DNA of 64,000 nucleotides from Mesorhizobium sp. (GTDB lineage Bacteria; Pseudomonadota; Alphaproteobacteria; Rhizobiales; Rhizobiaceae). Location: assembly GCA_004020365.1 (NCBI GenBank), contig SAQR01000003.1:186001-250000 (forward strand), in the 5' to 3' direction. Below, one piece after another: positions 17,064 to 26,822 of this stretch. The notes under the pieces were generated by a model that worked only from the letters and a program-made list of their open reading frames with translations, had not been told where the DNA came from and made no database searches. Numbering within the stretch: position 1 is the first letter of the stretch; each line of letters opens with the position of its first letter. The position numbers were made by a program, and so were the translations under genes.

Positions 17064-18377
17064 ATGACGAACGCATACGACATCGTCACGATCGGCGGCG
17101 GACTAGCAGGAGCTTCGTTAGCCAAGGTGATGGCCGAGCGCGGAGTGCGAGTCCTGGTGCTAGAGCGGGAGACGCGGTTCAAGGATCGCGTCCGCGGAGA
17201 AGCGTTGTTTCCGTGGGGTGCCGCCGAACTCGAAACACTGGGCCTGCGGAGGCTCCTGCTTTCGAAGTGCGCCACGGAGAACCGGTGGTGGGACGATTTT
17301 CTCGGCCACGACCAGATCGGGCATCGCGATACCGCCACAGATACCCCGGGCCGCACGGCGACATTGACGTTCTATCACCCCGAGATGCAGGAGACGCTCT
17401 TGCGCTCCGCCGTTGAGGCTGGAGCCGAAGTTCGGCGCGGTGTTCGCGCCACCGGCATTTCGCCCGGTCATCCAGCCAAGGTAACATTCGAAGGGGCTGG
17501 CCGGCCGGAAAACGTTGCCACCCGCTTCATCGTCGGGGCGGACGGCCGAAGTTCGGTCGTGCGGCGATGGGGTGGGTTCGCCCCGCGACGGGACCCGCCG
17601 CGGCTTCGCATCGCGGGAGTGCTGTTTGAGGGAATGACCTCCCTGGCGCACGACACTACGCTAATGGTGATCAATCCTGAATTGGGCCAATCATCGATCC
17701 TCGTCCCTCAAGGTGGCGGAAGGGTGCGGGCGTACGTAGTATTCCCGTCGCGCGGGGACCGCACGCTGCGCGGGGAGCGGGACGTCCCGCGGTTCATCGA
17801 AGATGCGATATGTACGGGGGTGCGACAGGAACTGTTCGAGGGCGCACGCAGCGCCGGTCCACTTGCGACCTTCGAAGGCGCGGACACCTGGGTCGAGCAG
17901 CCGTATCGCGATAGCGTCGCGCTGATCGGTGACGCTGCGGCGACGAGCGACCCGTCGTGGGGACAGGGGCTTTCCCTAGCCGTACGGGACGTTCGCCTGC
18001 TCCGCGATGCTTTGCTCGCCAACGATGACTGGGACCGCGCAGGCCGCGCATATGCCGCTGGTCACGACCGCGGCTACGCTACCATTCACGCCATCGAGGA
18101 CTGGTATACGACGTTCTTTCTCGAGACTGGTCCCGCGGCGGAGGCTCGCCGGATTCGGGCGCTACCGCTGATCGCCGCAGAGCCCGATCGAATGCCCGAC
18201 GCGTTCATGGCCGGCCCCGAAGCCGCACCGGCCACCGAATCCGCACGCCGGCGTTTCTTCGGTGAGGACGTACCAGAAACCGGACGCGCCGTCCAACCAA
18301 GTGCTGGAGCGAAATCTTCTTGGCCACATCGCCTACACAGGCCTGACCACCCGCAGCCGCCGCCTGGCACGATTTGA
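17064..18377 (+). CDS. FAD-dependent monooxygenase (PHBH/TetX-like oxidoreductase)
   Basis: A 437-residue flavoprotein. The Rossmann motif is GGGLAG at residues 10-15, with the ribose-binding acidic residue at the end of VLVLERE. FIVGADGRSSVVRRW near residue 154 is the DG motif, and VALIGDAAATSDPSWGQGLSLAVRDV near residue 290 (GD plus flavin-contact motif) marks the p-hydroxybenzoate hydroxylase class. It should hydroxylate or epoxidise an unknown organic substrate with NAD(P)H. AGGAGA before the ATG at 17064 supports the start. It overlaps or abuts the methyltransferase downstream, suggesting a two-step modification pathway. Confidence 0.82.
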   Translation: MTNAYDIVTIGGGLAGASLAKVMAERGVRVLVLERETRFKDRVRGEALFPWGAAELETLGLRRLLLSKCATENRWWDDFLGHDQIGHRDTATDTPGRTATLTFYHPEMQETLLRSAVEAGAEVRRGVRATGISPGHPAKVTFEGAGRPENVATRFIVGADGRSSVVRRWGGFAPRRDPPRLRIAGVLFEGMTSLAHDTTLMVINPELGQSSILVPQGGGRVRAYVVFPSRGDRTLRGERDVPRFIEDAICTGVRQELFEGARSAGPLATFEGADTWVEQPYRDSVALIGDAAATSDPSWGQGLSLAVRDVRLLRDALLANDDWDRAGRAYAAGHDRGYATIHAIEDWYTTFFLETGPAAEARRIRALPLIAAEPDRMPDAFMAGPEAAPATESARRRFFGEDVPETGRAVQPSAGAKSSWPHRLHRPDHPQPPPGTI

Positions 18378-18391
18378 GATTGGAGGATGCA

Positions 18392-19213
18392 ATGGAAGCA
18401 ACGGCGACCCTGCCTAGTTATGCAATGGGTCAGGCAAGTTTCCCGGAGATGTACGAGCGGTGGCTCGTCGGCCCTCTCTTCCGTCCATGGGCCGAGATGG
18501 CTCTTGACGAGCTGGAATTGTCTTCGGGCGATCGCCTACTCGATATCGCTTGCGGGACTGGAATAGTGGCGCGCGTTGCAAGAGAGCGGCTCGGTGAAGC
18601 CGGATATATCGTCGGCGTCGACGTCAACGCGGACATGCTTGCCGTGGCGCGGGCTGTAGAACCAGCCATCGACTGGCGCCAGGGCAATGCCGGCGAGCTG
18701 CCTCTTCGTAACGGTGAGACGTTCGACGTGGTCGTCTGCCAGCAAGGACTGCAGTTCTTTCCCGACAAACCCGCAGCGGCGGCGCAGATGCGTCGCGCGC
18801 TGACGAAGGGTGGCAGGCTGGCAATCGCCACGTGGCGTCCGGATGACGAAATCCCGTTCTTTCGCGAACTGCGCCGCGTCGCAGAGCGCCATCTGGGCGC
18901 CATCGCCGATCAACGGTACAGCTTTGGGGAAGCGGCTCCACTTGAGGCGCTGCTGCGAGACGCCGGCTTCCATGATGTCCGATTGAGGATTGTTTCGCGC
19001 ACCATCCATTTCGGGGAAGGCGTACCTTTCCTGCATTTGAATACGATGGCGCTGGTCGGGATGAGTTCCTTAGCCAAGGAATTGGGTGATCAGGAACGCA
19101 AGCGGGTCGTGGAGACGATCGTGAGCGAGAGCGCGCCCGTGCTGCAGCCATACACCATTGGGTCGGGACTGGCCTTCGAGCTCAGCACCAATCTGGCGAC
19201 AGCCAAAGGCTAA
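18392..19213 (+). CDS. Class I SAM-dependent methyltransferase
   Basis: A 273-residue methyltransferase of the UbiE/COQ5-like class. Motif I, LLDIACGTGIVARVA, is near residues 50-64, then GVDVNADMLAVARA with the acidic ribose-binding residue, and FDVVVCQQGLQFFPD as motif II/III. GGAGGA at 18382-18387 supports the ATG at 18392, rather than a TTG at 18374 that overlaps the preceding stop. It is coupled to the FAD monooxygenase 14 bp upstream. The substrate is probably a small molecule or quinone-like compound. Confidence 0.85.
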   Translation: MEATATLPSYAMGQASFPEMYERWLVGPLFRPWAEMALDELELSSGDRLLDIACGTGIVARVARERLGEAGYIVGVDVNADMLAVARAVEPAIDWRQGNAGELPLRNGETFDVVVCQQGLQFFPDKPAAAAQMRRALTKGGRLAIATWRPDDEIPFFRELRRVAERHLGAIADQRYSFGEAAPLEALLRDAGFHDVRLRIVSRTIHFGEGVPFLHLNTMALVGMSSLAKELGDQERKRVVETIVSESAPVLQPYTIGSGLAFELSTNLATAKG

Positions 19214-19472
19214 ATGACCCTCATCAACGGAGAACTCGTTCGTCGAGTATTGTGCCGAGAATGGCTGCTCATGCACAATCTGCCGTTCGAGAACCGAAGG
19301 GATTGGCCCGCTGCGGTCGAGGGCAAACCACCTCAGGGAAATTTCTGCTCGCAATCGAGAGGCTTCACAAGCAACGCATCGGCTACCCAGCCCTCGATTA
19401 AAATCCGCTTGTTTTACATTTCGAATTATTTTGCCGCACTGTGGCCATTGTGCCGCCATTATCCATGACTAG

Positions 19473-20678
19473 TTGAATGAAGCACTGACCGTTCTTCTTG
19501 TCTTTTTCGACGTTGACGGCTCAACGTTGGAAATAGACCTGCCCAAAAGTATCTGGGCGGCTAGACAAGGAACGGAGGGGGACCTGGCGTCACTCCAAAG
19601 AACATTTGAAATATTTGCTTGCGGAGCCGTAATCCTTTCGGTTGGCCGGCCTTTATGGAAAAGGATCGCGGGGCTTGGCCTCGCGGCGACAGTGGCAGCC
19701 TTGCCATGGCCGGTCTATTCGGGAGTCCTGGTCAACGGCGTGACCGAAGCCGCGGTTGCCACTGCTGTTCCGTTCTCGGCTCTGAGTTTCCCCTCGGCCG
19801 CGCCCAAGTTCGACTTCATCGATCCAGACACCAGATCGACCTCTGGACGCGAGGGAGAACCCACGCTGGCCCAGGCACTGAAGGGCACCGTCTCCATGAT
19901 ATCCGAAGGCGCGGAACAGATCGTCATCGGCATGTCGATGCACGAGTTCGGCGAGTACAAGGTGTCGCAGCACATCGCCAGCGAAATCCTTCGTGCAGCC
20001 AAGGACACCCAATTTCCTGCCGATACGCTTTTTGCGATCGCCGAGAAGGAATCCTCCTTCGACATCAACAATCGCCCGTCTAAAGGGTCGGCGCTTGGTC
20101 TTATGCAATTCCTCGACCAGACATGGCTCGAGGCGGTGAAGAAATACGGTGCAGAATTCGGCCTGGGCGACGAAGCGGAACTGATCCGGACCCGCCCCGA
20201 GGGCAAACGCGACTATCATTTCGTCGAGGACAAGGGCGAAGAACAGCGCATCCTTGAATTCAGGCGCGATCCCTATCTGTCGGCGGCACTTGCGGCCAAG
20301 AACCTTCTCGCGGCCAAGCAACGCATCGAAGCGCGTCTTGAGAAGGCCATGGATGAAAAGGATCTCTACCTCCCCCATTTTCTTGGCACCAACGGGGCAG
20401 CAGCGCTCCTGTCGAATGCCGATGAGAAGCCCAATGCCACGGCCAGCAAAATCTTCCCCAAGGCGGCACGCTTCAACACTGCGATCTTCAAGGCCGAGGG
20501 AAAACAGCTCACCGTCGGCCAGTTTCACCAGCGCCTGCGATCCTTCCTGGAAGCCCGCATCGGCAAATACAGCGATGTCGAAACCCGCGTGAAAGAGGCT
20601 GACCTGTCCTGGACAGCCGGTTTCGAGAATCTCGTCTACGATCTGGGCAAACGGCTGGCGATAGCAATACGGCGGTAA
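19473..20678 (+). CDS. Lytic transglycosylase (SLT domain) protein
   Basis: Up to 401 residues. A Slt-type catalytic domain begins near residue 170: LFAIAEKESSFDINNRPSKGSALGLMQFLDQTW contains the catalytic Glu (ESSFD) and the GLMQ motif, cut here by position 190-222. A hydrophobic segment at about residues 48-72 is probably a membrane anchor or signal. The TTG start is weak, and translation may begin nearer residue 38, after GGAGGGGG at 19574-19581. It should cleave peptidoglycan in the periplasm. The upstream stretch 19214-19472 is relatively A/T-rich and has no supportable gene. Confidence 0.8.
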   Translation: MNEALTVLLVFFDVDGSTLEIDLPKSIWAARQGTEGDLASLQRTFEIFACGAVILSVGRPLWKRIAGLGLAATVAALPWPVYSGVLVNGVTEAAVATAVPFSALSFPSAAPKFDFIDPDTRSTSGREGEPTLAQALKGTVSMISEGAEQIVIGMSMHEFGEYKVSQHIASEILRAAKDTQFPADTLFAIAEKESSFDINNRPSKGSALGLMQFLDQTWLEAVKKYGAEFGLGDEAELIRTRPEGKRDYHFVEDKGEEQRILEFRRDPYLSAALAAKNLLAAKQRIEARLEKAMDEKDLYLPHFLGTNGAAALLSNADEKPNATASKIFPKAARFNTAIFKAEGKQLTVGQFHQRLRSFLEARIGKYSDVETRVKEADLSWTAGFENLVYDLGKRLAIAIRR

Positions 20679-20735
20679 TCAAATCGCTGCACACCCCCGG
20701 GTCAGGCCCGAGGGCATGCTTTTGCGCGACATGCA

Positions 20736-21344
20736 TCAGGCGTGGCCAGCCGCCAGGCTGAGATGCGCGAGGTCGATACCGATCGAAGCGAGTATCCGGT
20801 CGTATTTGCGCTCGATGTCGGTATCGAAAAGAAGCTCCGCATTTGCCGGGCAGGTCAGCCAACCGTTCTCGGCGATCTCGCTTTCCAGCTGACCGGCGCC
20901 CCAACCCGAATAGCCGAGCGCCATCAGCGCATGCCGAGGCCCGCGGCCCGACGAAATGGCGCGCAAAATGTCGACGGTCGCGGTCAGGCAAATGTCGTCG
21001 GAGACGGCCAGCGACGATTCCACGCGGTAGTCGCCCGAATGCAGGACAAAGCCGCGGCTGCGGTCCACTGGTCCGCCGTTGCGGACGACGAAGTCGCGGG
21101 CCTGGGCGGGCAAGCGGATCGCCTCCTGTTCGTTCATGATGCCGAGTTGCACGAGCAGATCCGGAAACAGCATCTGCTGTGTCTGGTTGATGACCAGGCC
21201 CATCGCGCCTTCGTCGCTGTGCGCGCAAATATAGATGACGGAGCGCGTGAAGCGGTCGTCCTTCATGCCGGGCATGGCAATCAGGAACTGGTCGTCGAGA
21301 AAGCCGCGTCCCGCAGCCATCTTCTTGTGGCGCAACAAGTCCAT
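20736..21344 (-). CDS. YqgE/AlgH family protein
   Basis: A 202-residue protein with the family pattern [21 protein letters not shown] at the start, then [26 protein letters not shown] and [15 protein letters not shown]. AlgH was first linked to alginate regulation in Pseudomonas, but its molecular role is unknown. The ATG at 21342-21344 lacks a strong ribosome-binding site, but a start there gives the normal family length; the frame is open for another 58 codons. It is divergent from the DsbD-N-like gene. Confidence 0.88.
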   Translation of the reverse strand: MDLLRHKKMAAGRGFLDDQFLIAMPGMKDDRFTRSVIYICAHSDEGAMGLVINQTQQMLFPDLLVQLGIMNEQEAIRLPAQARDFVVRNGGPVDRSRGFVLHSGDYRVESSLAVSDDICLTATVDILRAISSGRGPRHALMALGYSGWGAGQLESEIAENGWLTCPANAELLFDTDIERKYDRILASIGIDLAHLSLAAGHA

Positions 21345-21512
21345 GAGGGGAGCGTAACGTGTTTCTGGGGCGCCGAAAAGATGCACCGCGCGCGATTTGG
21401 TCGCAGACGTGCATCTAAGGCACGCAAAGCTGTGCCCGAGGTCACGCAAATATGATAGCAGCGACGCCATGAAGTCATTGCGCAGCCATGAACGGACGTT
21501 CAAATCACCGCC

Positions 21513-22319
21513 ATGCAAAGCTTGAAAGTCCTGCTGCTCAGCGCCGCTGTTGGATGTGGAAGCGGTCTTCCCGCCGCAGCCTCCTCGTCAATCTGGTACT
21601 ATAGCGAAGGCGGCAAAGTGCGCCTTGTGACCAGCGGCAAGCCCGACACAGCCGGACGCATCCATGGCGTCCTCGATATTGCGCTCAAGCCTGGCTGGAA
21701 AACCTACTGGCGCGATCCGGGCGACGCGGGCGTGCCGCCGCAAATCGATTTCTCCGCCAGCACCAACATCGCCAGCGCGACGTTTTCGTTTCCGCCACCC
21801 CAGCGCCACGACGACGGCTCCGGCAAATGGGCCGGCTACGACCATCCGGTTTCGCTGCCGGTAACGTTCACGCTGTCGGCGCCGAACGAGCCGGCCGTCA
21901 TCGATGCCGATATCTTTCTCGGAATTTGTGAGACGATCTGCATCCCGGTGCAAACAAAGCTGACCATCGATCCGAGCTCCGATCCGGACAATGTCGAAGA
22001 CGCCGCTTTGGTGAAGGCGGCCCTTGCAACGCTGCCTGCTCCCGCGGGACCCGATTTCGGCGTCAATATCCTGCCGGGCGACCGCGAGACACTGATTGTC
22101 GAGGCGCGCTTTCCGGGCAATCCCGAAGCAGCGGATTTGTTCGTCGCCGGTGAGCGGGACTACATGTTCGGCGTGCCGGCCCGCAGCGAAAAGGACGGCA
22201 AGCTGGTGTTTGCCGTGCCGATCCTCGACAGGCCGACGACGACGCCGACGGATGGCGGACTTTACTACACGCTGACAACTGCGGCTGGCGCCGTCGAAGG
22301 CCTGCTGCCGTTCCCTTGA
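21513..22319 (+). CDS. Exported protein with DsbD N-terminal-like domain
   Basis: A 268-residue protein with a signal peptide (to about residue 24). The body matches the N-terminal immunoglobulin-like domain of DsbD ([50 protein letters not shown]). The Cys pair in CETIC is the expected redox site. It lacks the membrane and thioredoxin domains of full DsbD, so it probably works as a separate periplasmic thiol-redox partner. It is followed within 120 bp by a peroxiredoxin, consistent with a thiol-related role. Confidence 0.78.
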   Translation: MQSLKVLLLSAAVGCGSGLPAAASSSIWYYSEGGKVRLVTSGKPDTAGRIHGVLDIALKPGWKTYWRDPGDAGVPPQIDFSASTNIASATFSFPPPQRHDDGSGKWAGYDHPVSLPVTFTLSAPNEPAVIDADIFLGICETICIPVQTKLTIDPSSDPDNVEDAALVKAALATLPAPAGPDFGVNILPGDRETLIVEARFPGNPEAADLFVAGERDYMFGVPARSEKDGKLVFAVPILDRPTTTPTDGGLYYTLTTAAGAVEGLLPFP

Positions 22320-22324
22320 TCCCC

Positions 22325-22357
22325 AGCAAAGGATGTTCAGGTCGAGCATCCTTTGCT
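22325..22357. terminator. Stem-loop after the DsbD-N-like gene
   Basis: AGCAAAGGATG (22325-22335) pairs perfectly with CATCCTTTGCT (22347-22357) across an 11-nt loop, starting 6 nt after the stop codon. No T-run follows, so it may be a 3'-stabilising hairpin or weak terminator. Confidence 0.6.
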
Positions 22358-22438
22358 CCAGCCACCCGACAGTTGCGGGGAACGGCTGAATTCGCTATCG
22401 CAAGGGCACCCCCTTGCATTTGTCAAACGAGGACCACG

Positions 22439-22939
22439 ATGATGATTGCCGTTGGCGACAAGCTACCCCAATCGACCTTCAAGACGATGACTGCCGACGG
22501 CGCAAAAGCGATCACGACGGCTGAGATTTTCTCGGGCAAGAAGGTGGTGCTGTTCGCTGTTCCCGGCGCTTTCACGCCGACCTGCTCCAACAACCATCTG
22601 CCCGGCTATCTCGACAATTACGACGCCATCCTGGCGCGCGGCGTCGACACCATCGCCGTCGTCGCCGTCAACGATGTCCACGTGATGGGCGCCTGGGCCC
22701 GCTTCAGCGGCGGTGAAGGCAAGCTCCTCTATCTTGCCGACGGCAATGGCGATTTCGTCAAGTCGATCGGTCTCGACGCCGACCTTTCCGGCGGTGGCAT
22801 GGGGCTGCGCTCGAAGCGGTTTTCGATGATCGTCGACGACGGCAAAGTCGCCGCGCTCAATGTCGAGACAAAGCCCGGCGTCGATGAATCCGGTGCTGCT
22901 CACATTCTCGAACAACTTTCGGTTTTGGCGACAGCATAG
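22439..22939 (+). CDS. Peroxiredoxin, Prx5/AhpE-hybrid type
   Basis: A 166-residue thiol peroxidase. PGAFTPTCSNNHLPGY near residues 38-53 holds the peroxidatic Cys in the PxxxTxxC motif of the Prx5 subfamily. The Arg of the active site lies in MGLRSKRFSMIV. It reduces hydrogen peroxide and alkyl hydroperoxides in the cytosol using glutaredoxin or thioredoxin. ACGAGGA at 22428-22433 precedes the ATG at 22439; the next codon is also ATG. Peroxiredoxin near rnhA is common in rhizobia. Confidence 0.92.
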   Translation: MMIAVGDKLPQSTFKTMTADGAKAITTAEIFSGKKVVLFAVPGAFTPTCSNNHLPGYLDNYDAILARGVDTIAVVAVNDVHVMGAWARFSGGEGKLLYLADGNGDFVKSIGLDADLSGGGMGLRSKRFSMIVDDGKVAALNVETKPGVDESGAAHILEQLSVLATA

Positions 22940-23015
22940 GCCAAGGTTTTCACGCTTGTTTGGAAAGCTGCGCGTCCAATTGGGCGTGCAAAGAACGATC
23001 CAATACTTCTGAGCC

Positions 23016-23055
23016 GCATGATCCCAACAAAACCGGTTCCGGTTCGGGCTCGTGC
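23016..23055. repeat. Degenerate copy of the short palindromic element
   Basis: GCATGATCCC, AAAACCGGTTCCGGTT and CGGGCTCGTGC form an imperfect inverted repeat with the same GCATGATCC opening as the element at 34417-34459. It lies between the peroxiredoxin and DUF2938 genes. Confidence 0.4.
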
Positions 23056-23092
23056 GCTCACTGTTCGGAATTGCCTGCTTTTGGGGACCTCA

Positions 23093-23575
23093 ATGATGCT
23101 TGACCACTTCTGGCGCGCCGTCGCGATCGGCATCGGCGCCACGGCGCTCATGGACCTGTGGGCGATTTTCCTGAACACGGTATTTGCTCAGCCATGGCCG
23201 AACTGGGGACTGGTCGGTCGCTGGGTCTGGCACCTCAAGGACGGCAAGGTCTTCCATGATGATATCGGCGCGGCAGCACCCTATGCGCATGAATCGGCGC
23301 TCGGCTGGGCCTTCCACTATTTTGTCGGCATCGTCTACGGCATCGTTCTGGCCGTTTTGGCGGGAGCGGCGTGGCTGGCCGCGCCGACTTTCCTGCCCGC
23401 CTTCATCCTCGGCATCGTCACCGTAGGCGCCGGATGGTTCCTGCTGGCGCCCGGCATGGGCGCCGGCTGGGCCGCGTCAAAGCGCCCCAACCCGATGCAG
23501 ATCCGCGCCCTCAACCTCGTGTCGCATACTGTGTTCGCGCTCGGACTTTTCGGCACGGCGCTGCTGATCCGTTAG
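23093..23575 (+). CDS. DUF2938 membrane protein
   Basis: A 160-residue protein with four hydrophobic segments (about residues 8-28, 68-90, 95-117 and 140-159). Family landmarks are ATALMDLWAIF, WGLVGRWVWHLKDGKVFHDDI and NPMQIRALNLVSHTVFALGL. GGGGA precedes the double ATG at 23093/23096. Function unknown; an inner-membrane location is clear from hydrophobicity. It is convergent with the phosphatase-like gene downstream. Confidence 0.8.
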   Translation: MMLDHFWRAVAIGIGATALMDLWAIFLNTVFAQPWPNWGLVGRWVWHLKDGKVFHDDIGAAAPYAHESALGWAFHYFVGIVYGIVLAVLAGAAWLAAPTFLPAFILGIVTVGAGWFLLAPGMGAGWAASKRPNPMQIRALNLVSHTVFALGLFGTALLIR

Positions 23576-23579
23576 CCAA

Positions 23580-24173
23580 CTAATCGTCGCGGAGCTGCGC
23601 CAGCCTGTCGATCGGCCGCCATCCGTGGACAACGCGACGCGCGCGGATATCGTACGCGAAATAGTTCCCGCCGCCCGCTGGCTGATCCGCCTCGCGGCTG
23701 ATCTCCCGCCCGCCGAGAGAAAGCAGCAGAAGCGTTCCGACACCTCCGTGGCCCACGAAAGCAACGTCGGCGGCGTCATCTGTGCCGAGCACAGTGTCTA
23801 CCTCGCTCAGAATACGATGCTGAGCATCGATTGCCCGCTCCCATCCGCGAATGCTGCTGTATGGATTGGCGAAGAACTGGTCCGCGACCGCTTCGAATTC
23901 CGCAGGCGGTAGGAAACCGGTTGCCGATCGGTCATTCTCATGCATCCGTTCCCTCACCTCGACCTCAAGACGGAGATGCCTTCCGAGTATCTCGGCGGTT
24001 TCTATCGCCTTGCGTTCACCCGATGACACGATACGCCGGATCGACCGAACCCACGGCTGATCGAGCATTGCAGACGTTCTCGCTCGCCCGACGTCGGATA
24101 GCCCCCACTCTGGCACTGGAACATTGGCATCGATCCGAACCTGGGGATGCGTGATGTAGTATGCGATCGGCAT
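23580..24173 (-). CDS. Histidine phosphatase-superfamily protein with altered RHG motif
   Basis: A 197-residue protein. MPIAYYITHPQV occupies the place of the catalytic RHG motif, so the phospho-accepting His is kept but the Arg and Gly are replaced by Thr and Pro. GLSDVGRART, IVSSGERKAIETAEILG and VAFVGHGGVG (second catalytic His) match the phosphoglycerate-mutase-like fold. It may be a phosphatase with changed specificity or a weak one. The start ATG at 24171-24173 is 40 bp from the convergently oriented end of rnhA on the same strand, so it may be the last gene of that transcript. Confidence 0.75.
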   Translation of the reverse strand: MPIAYYITHPQVRIDANVPVPEWGLSDVGRARTSAMLDQPWVRSIRRIVSSGERKAIETAEILGRHLRLEVEVRERMHENDRSATGFLPPAEFEAVADQFFANPYSSIRGWERAIDAQHRILSEVDTVLGTDDAADVAFVGHGGVGTLLLLSLGGREISREADQPAGGGNYFAYDIRARRVVHGWRPIDRLAQLRDD

Positions 24174-24213
24174 GATAGGTCTTCCTGCCAGACAGCGGAC
24201 CCACAGCGGGAAT

Positions 24214-24741
24214 TCAATAACTCTGGGTCGAGCGCCGTGGCTTTGCGATCGCCGGCTGCTTCGACTGCGGACCTGGCTTCGGCGTCGCGGTCTTGACGGG
24301 GCCGTTCTTGAACGGCGCCATGCCGAGCCGCGCCAGCTCGTCGGCACGCTCGTTCTCCGGGTGGCCGGCGTGGCCCTTGACCCAATGCCAGATCACCTGA
24401 TGACGATTGCGCGCCTCGTCGAGCGCCTGCCACAGTTCGGCATTCTTCACCGGTTGCCTGGCAGCGGTCTTCCAGCCGTTGCGCTTCCAGCCGTCGATCC
24501 AGCTGAAAATGCCGTCCTTGACATAGTTGCTGTCGGTATAAAGATCGACCGAACAGGGTTCTTTCAGCGCATTGAGCGCCGAGATGGCGGCCAAAAGCTC
24601 CATGCGGTTGTTGGTGGTAGCGGCCTCGCCGCCCGACAATTCCTTGGTGACGCCGTTGTAGCGCAGGACAGCCCCCCAGCCGCCAGGCCCCGGATTGCCC
24701 GAACAGGCACCATCGGTGAAGATTTCAACGCGCTTGGTCAT
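24214..24741 (-). CDS. rnhA: Ribonuclease HI
   Basis: A 175-residue RNase H1 that cleaves RNA in RNA-DNA hybrids. All four catalytic acids are visible: Asp10 in [11 protein letters not shown], Glu48 in NNRMELLA, Asp70-equivalent in LYTDSNYV and the final Asp in NERADELA. A basic, Pro/Lys-rich tail of about 25 residues follows. Its ATG overlaps the thrB stop by 4 nt (ATGA at 24741-24738), showing translational coupling. Confidence 0.95.
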   Translation of the reverse strand: MTKRVEIFTDGACSGNPGPGGWGAVLRYNGVTKELSGGEAATTNNRMELLAAISALNALKEPCSVDLYTDSNYVKDGIFSWIDGWKRNGWKTAARQPVKNAELWQALDEARNRHQVIWHWVKGHAGHPENERADELARLGMAPFKNGPVKTATPKPGPQSKQPAIAKPRRSTQSY

Positions 24742-25700
24742 GTCAGCCCGTACTCGGAAGGAGATTTGATCGCCCGGTGGAAACGCATGCGCCTGATATA
24801 TTCGGTCGGATCGCGTTTCACGACCAGCCCGCCGTTGGCAATGGTCAGCCAGTCGTAAAGCCGGGTCAGCATAAAACGCAGCGCCGAGCCGCGCGCCAGC
24901 ACCGGCAGCGCAGCTTTCTCTTCGCCGTTCAAGGGCCGCACGCTTTGGTAGCCGGCAAGCAGCGCCGTGCCCTTGGTCAGGTTGAAGGAAAAATCCTTCT
25001 CGAAGCACCAGGCATTGAGGCAGGTGGCGACATCATAGGCGTAGAGATCGTTGCAGGCGAAATAGAAGTCGATCAGCCCCGACAGTTTCTCGCCGAGGAA
25101 GAAGACATTGTCGGGGAAAAGATCGGCATGGATGATGCCTTCCGGCAGGCCTTTCGGCCAGTTCCGCTCGAAATCGGCGAAATCGGCATCGACCTCGGCC
25201 GCCAGTCCCGGCTCGACCTCGTCGGCGCGAAGGCGAGAGGCGCTCCACAGCTTGCGCCAGCCATCGATGGCAAGGGCATTCGGACGGGTCATCGGAAAAT
25301 CGGCGCCGGCCAGATGCAGCGCCGCCAGCGCCTTGCCGACCTCGCCGCAATGCGCTGATGTCGGCCGCCGCAGCGAAACGCCTTCGAGGAAGGTGATGAT
25401 GACCGCCGGCCGGCCGGCAAGTGTTCCGATGACGTCGCCATCATGCGCGGTCACCGGAAGCGGGCAGGAAATGCCCTTCCTGGCGAGGTGGCTCATGAGT
25501 CCGAGGAAGAACGGCAGGTCGGCCTTGTCGACGCGCTTTTCGTAGAGCGTCAGGATGTAGGAGCCGCTGGTCGTGTGCAGCAGGAAATTCGAGTTCTCGG
25601 TGCCTTCGGCTATGCCCTTGTAGGACAAGAGATCGCCGACTGGATAGGCCCTCAAAAACGCGCCGAGCTCGCCTTCGTTGACGTCGGTGTAGACCGCCAT
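24738..25700 (-). CDS. thrB: Homoserine kinase ThrB (APH-fold type)
   Basis: A 320-residue kinase of the aminoglycoside-phosphotransferase fold, the homoserine kinase type of Alphaproteobacteria. The N-terminus is [27 protein letters not shown] holds the catalytic HxDxxxxN, followed by [16 protein letters not shown] as the metal-binding loop. It phosphorylates homoserine for ThrC. It follows ispH by 5 bp and overlaps rnhA by 4 nt, so ispH-thrB-rnhA is one transcript. Confidence 0.95.
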   Translation of the reverse strand: MAVYTDVNEGELGAFLRAYPVGDLLSYKGIAEGTENSNFLLHTTSGSYILTLYEKRVDKADLPFFLGLMSHLARKGISCPLPVTAHDGDVIGTLAGRPAVIITFLEGVSLRRPTSAHCGEVGKALAALHLAGADFPMTRPNALAIDGWRKLWSASRLRADEVEPGLAAEVDADFADFERNWPKGLPEGIIHADLFPDNVFFLGEKLSGLIDFYFACNDLYAYDVATCLNAWCFEKDFSFNLTKGTALLAGYQSVRPLNGEEKAALPVLARGSALRFMLTRLYDWLTIANGGLVVKRDPTEYIRRMRFHRAIKSPSEYGLT

Positions 25701-25705
25701 GAACC

Positions 25706-26716
25706 TTACGCGGCCCCGTTGACGAAAGCCATGTCGGCCGCCGTCAGTTCGACGTCGCGCAGCACCCGCATCACCGGAAAATCCTCGGTTTCCGTCGCCG
25801 TCACCGCCAGCTCGATGGTCACGTCGAAGCGCTGCCGGAACGCGTCGATGATCTCGTCGACGATGATTTCCGGCGCCGATGCACCTGCGGACAGACCGAG
25901 CGTCGAGATGCCGGCGATCTCGGTCCATGGAATCTCGGAGGCGCGCTGCACCAGAAGCGACATCGAGGCGCCGGCGCGTTCGGCCACTTCGACGAGACGC
26001 CGCGAATTTGAGGAGTTGGGAGCGCCGACGATCAGGAAGAGATCGGCACCCGCGGCAGTCTCCTTTACCGCTTCCTGGCGATTGGTGGTGGCGTAGCAAA
26101 TCGATTCCGCGGCCGCCGCATGCAAATCGGGAAAACGATCCTTAAGCACCCGAATGATGCCGGCGGTGTCCTCGACCGACAGCGTGGTCTGGGTGACGAA
26201 CCCGAGCGCCTGCGGGTCGGCGGGCACCAAATTCGCGGCGTCGGCTTCGGTCTCGATCAAGGTGACGGCGCCGTCCGGCAACTGCCCCATCGTGCCGATC
26301 ACTTCCGGATGGCCGGCATGGCCGATCAGAAGCACATGGCGGCCGAGCCGCTGATGGCGCATTGCCTGCTTGTGGACCTTCGACACCAGCGGGCAGGTGG
26401 CGTCGAGATAGAAGAGGTTGCGCGCCTGGGCGTCCGCCGGCACCGACTTCGGCACGCCATGCGCCGAAAAGACGACCGGGCTCTGACGATGCTCAGCCGG
26501 TATCTCGGAGAGTTCCTCGATGAACACCGCACCGAGGCTTTGCAGCCCCTCGACGACGTAGCGATTGTGCACGATCTCGTGGCGAACATAGACCGGCGCG
26601 CCGTATTTCTTCAGCGCCAGCACGACGATCTGGATGGCACGGTCGACGCCGGCGCAGAAGCCGCGCGGCTGGCAGAGCCTTATCGTCAGCGGTGGCTTTG
26701 TGGTCGTGTGAAGCAT
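25706..26716 (-). CDS. ispH: 4-hydroxy-3-methylbut-2-enyl diphosphate reductase
   Basis: A 336-residue iron-sulfur enzyme for the last step of the MEP isoprenoid pathway, making IPP and DMAPP from HMBPP. The three cluster cysteines lie in [28 protein letters not shown] and [24 protein letters not shown] and [12 protein letters not shown] are substrate-binding motifs. It heads ispH-thrB-rnhA, 106 bp after SURF1. The pathway's first enzyme, Dxs, is encoded at 53672. Confidence 0.96.
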   Translation of the reverse strand: MLHTTTKPPLTIRLCQPRGFCAGVDRAIQIVVLALKKYGAPVYVRHEIVHNRYVVEGLQSLGAVFIEELSEIPAEHRQSPVVFSAHGVPKSVPADAQARNLFYLDATCPLVSKVHKQAMRHQRLGRHVLLIGHAGHPEVIGTMGQLPDGAVTLIETEADAANLVPADPQALGFVTQTTLSVEDTAGIIRVLKDRFPDLHAAAAESICYATTNRQEAVKETAAGADLFLIVGAPNSSNSRRLVEVAERAGASMSLLVQRASEIPWTEIAGISTLGLSAGASAPEIIVDEIIDAFRQRFDVTIELAVTATETEDFPVMRVLRDVELTAADMAFVNGAA

Positions 26717-26822
26717 GATTCCCGGCCGGTTGGTCGTAGCGTGAACTCAAGTCTTGAACTCAAGGCGCGAAATGAGGTGCGCACCCCTGCCCTGTCAAGT
26801 GCGCCGGTAGCGCCGGTGGCGA

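Noticed and set aside
19214-19468. 84-residue frame after the methyltransferase (ATG at 19214)
   Set aside because: No recognisable domain, no good ribosome-binding site beyond the preceding gene's end, and it covers an A/T-rich promoter-like stretch.
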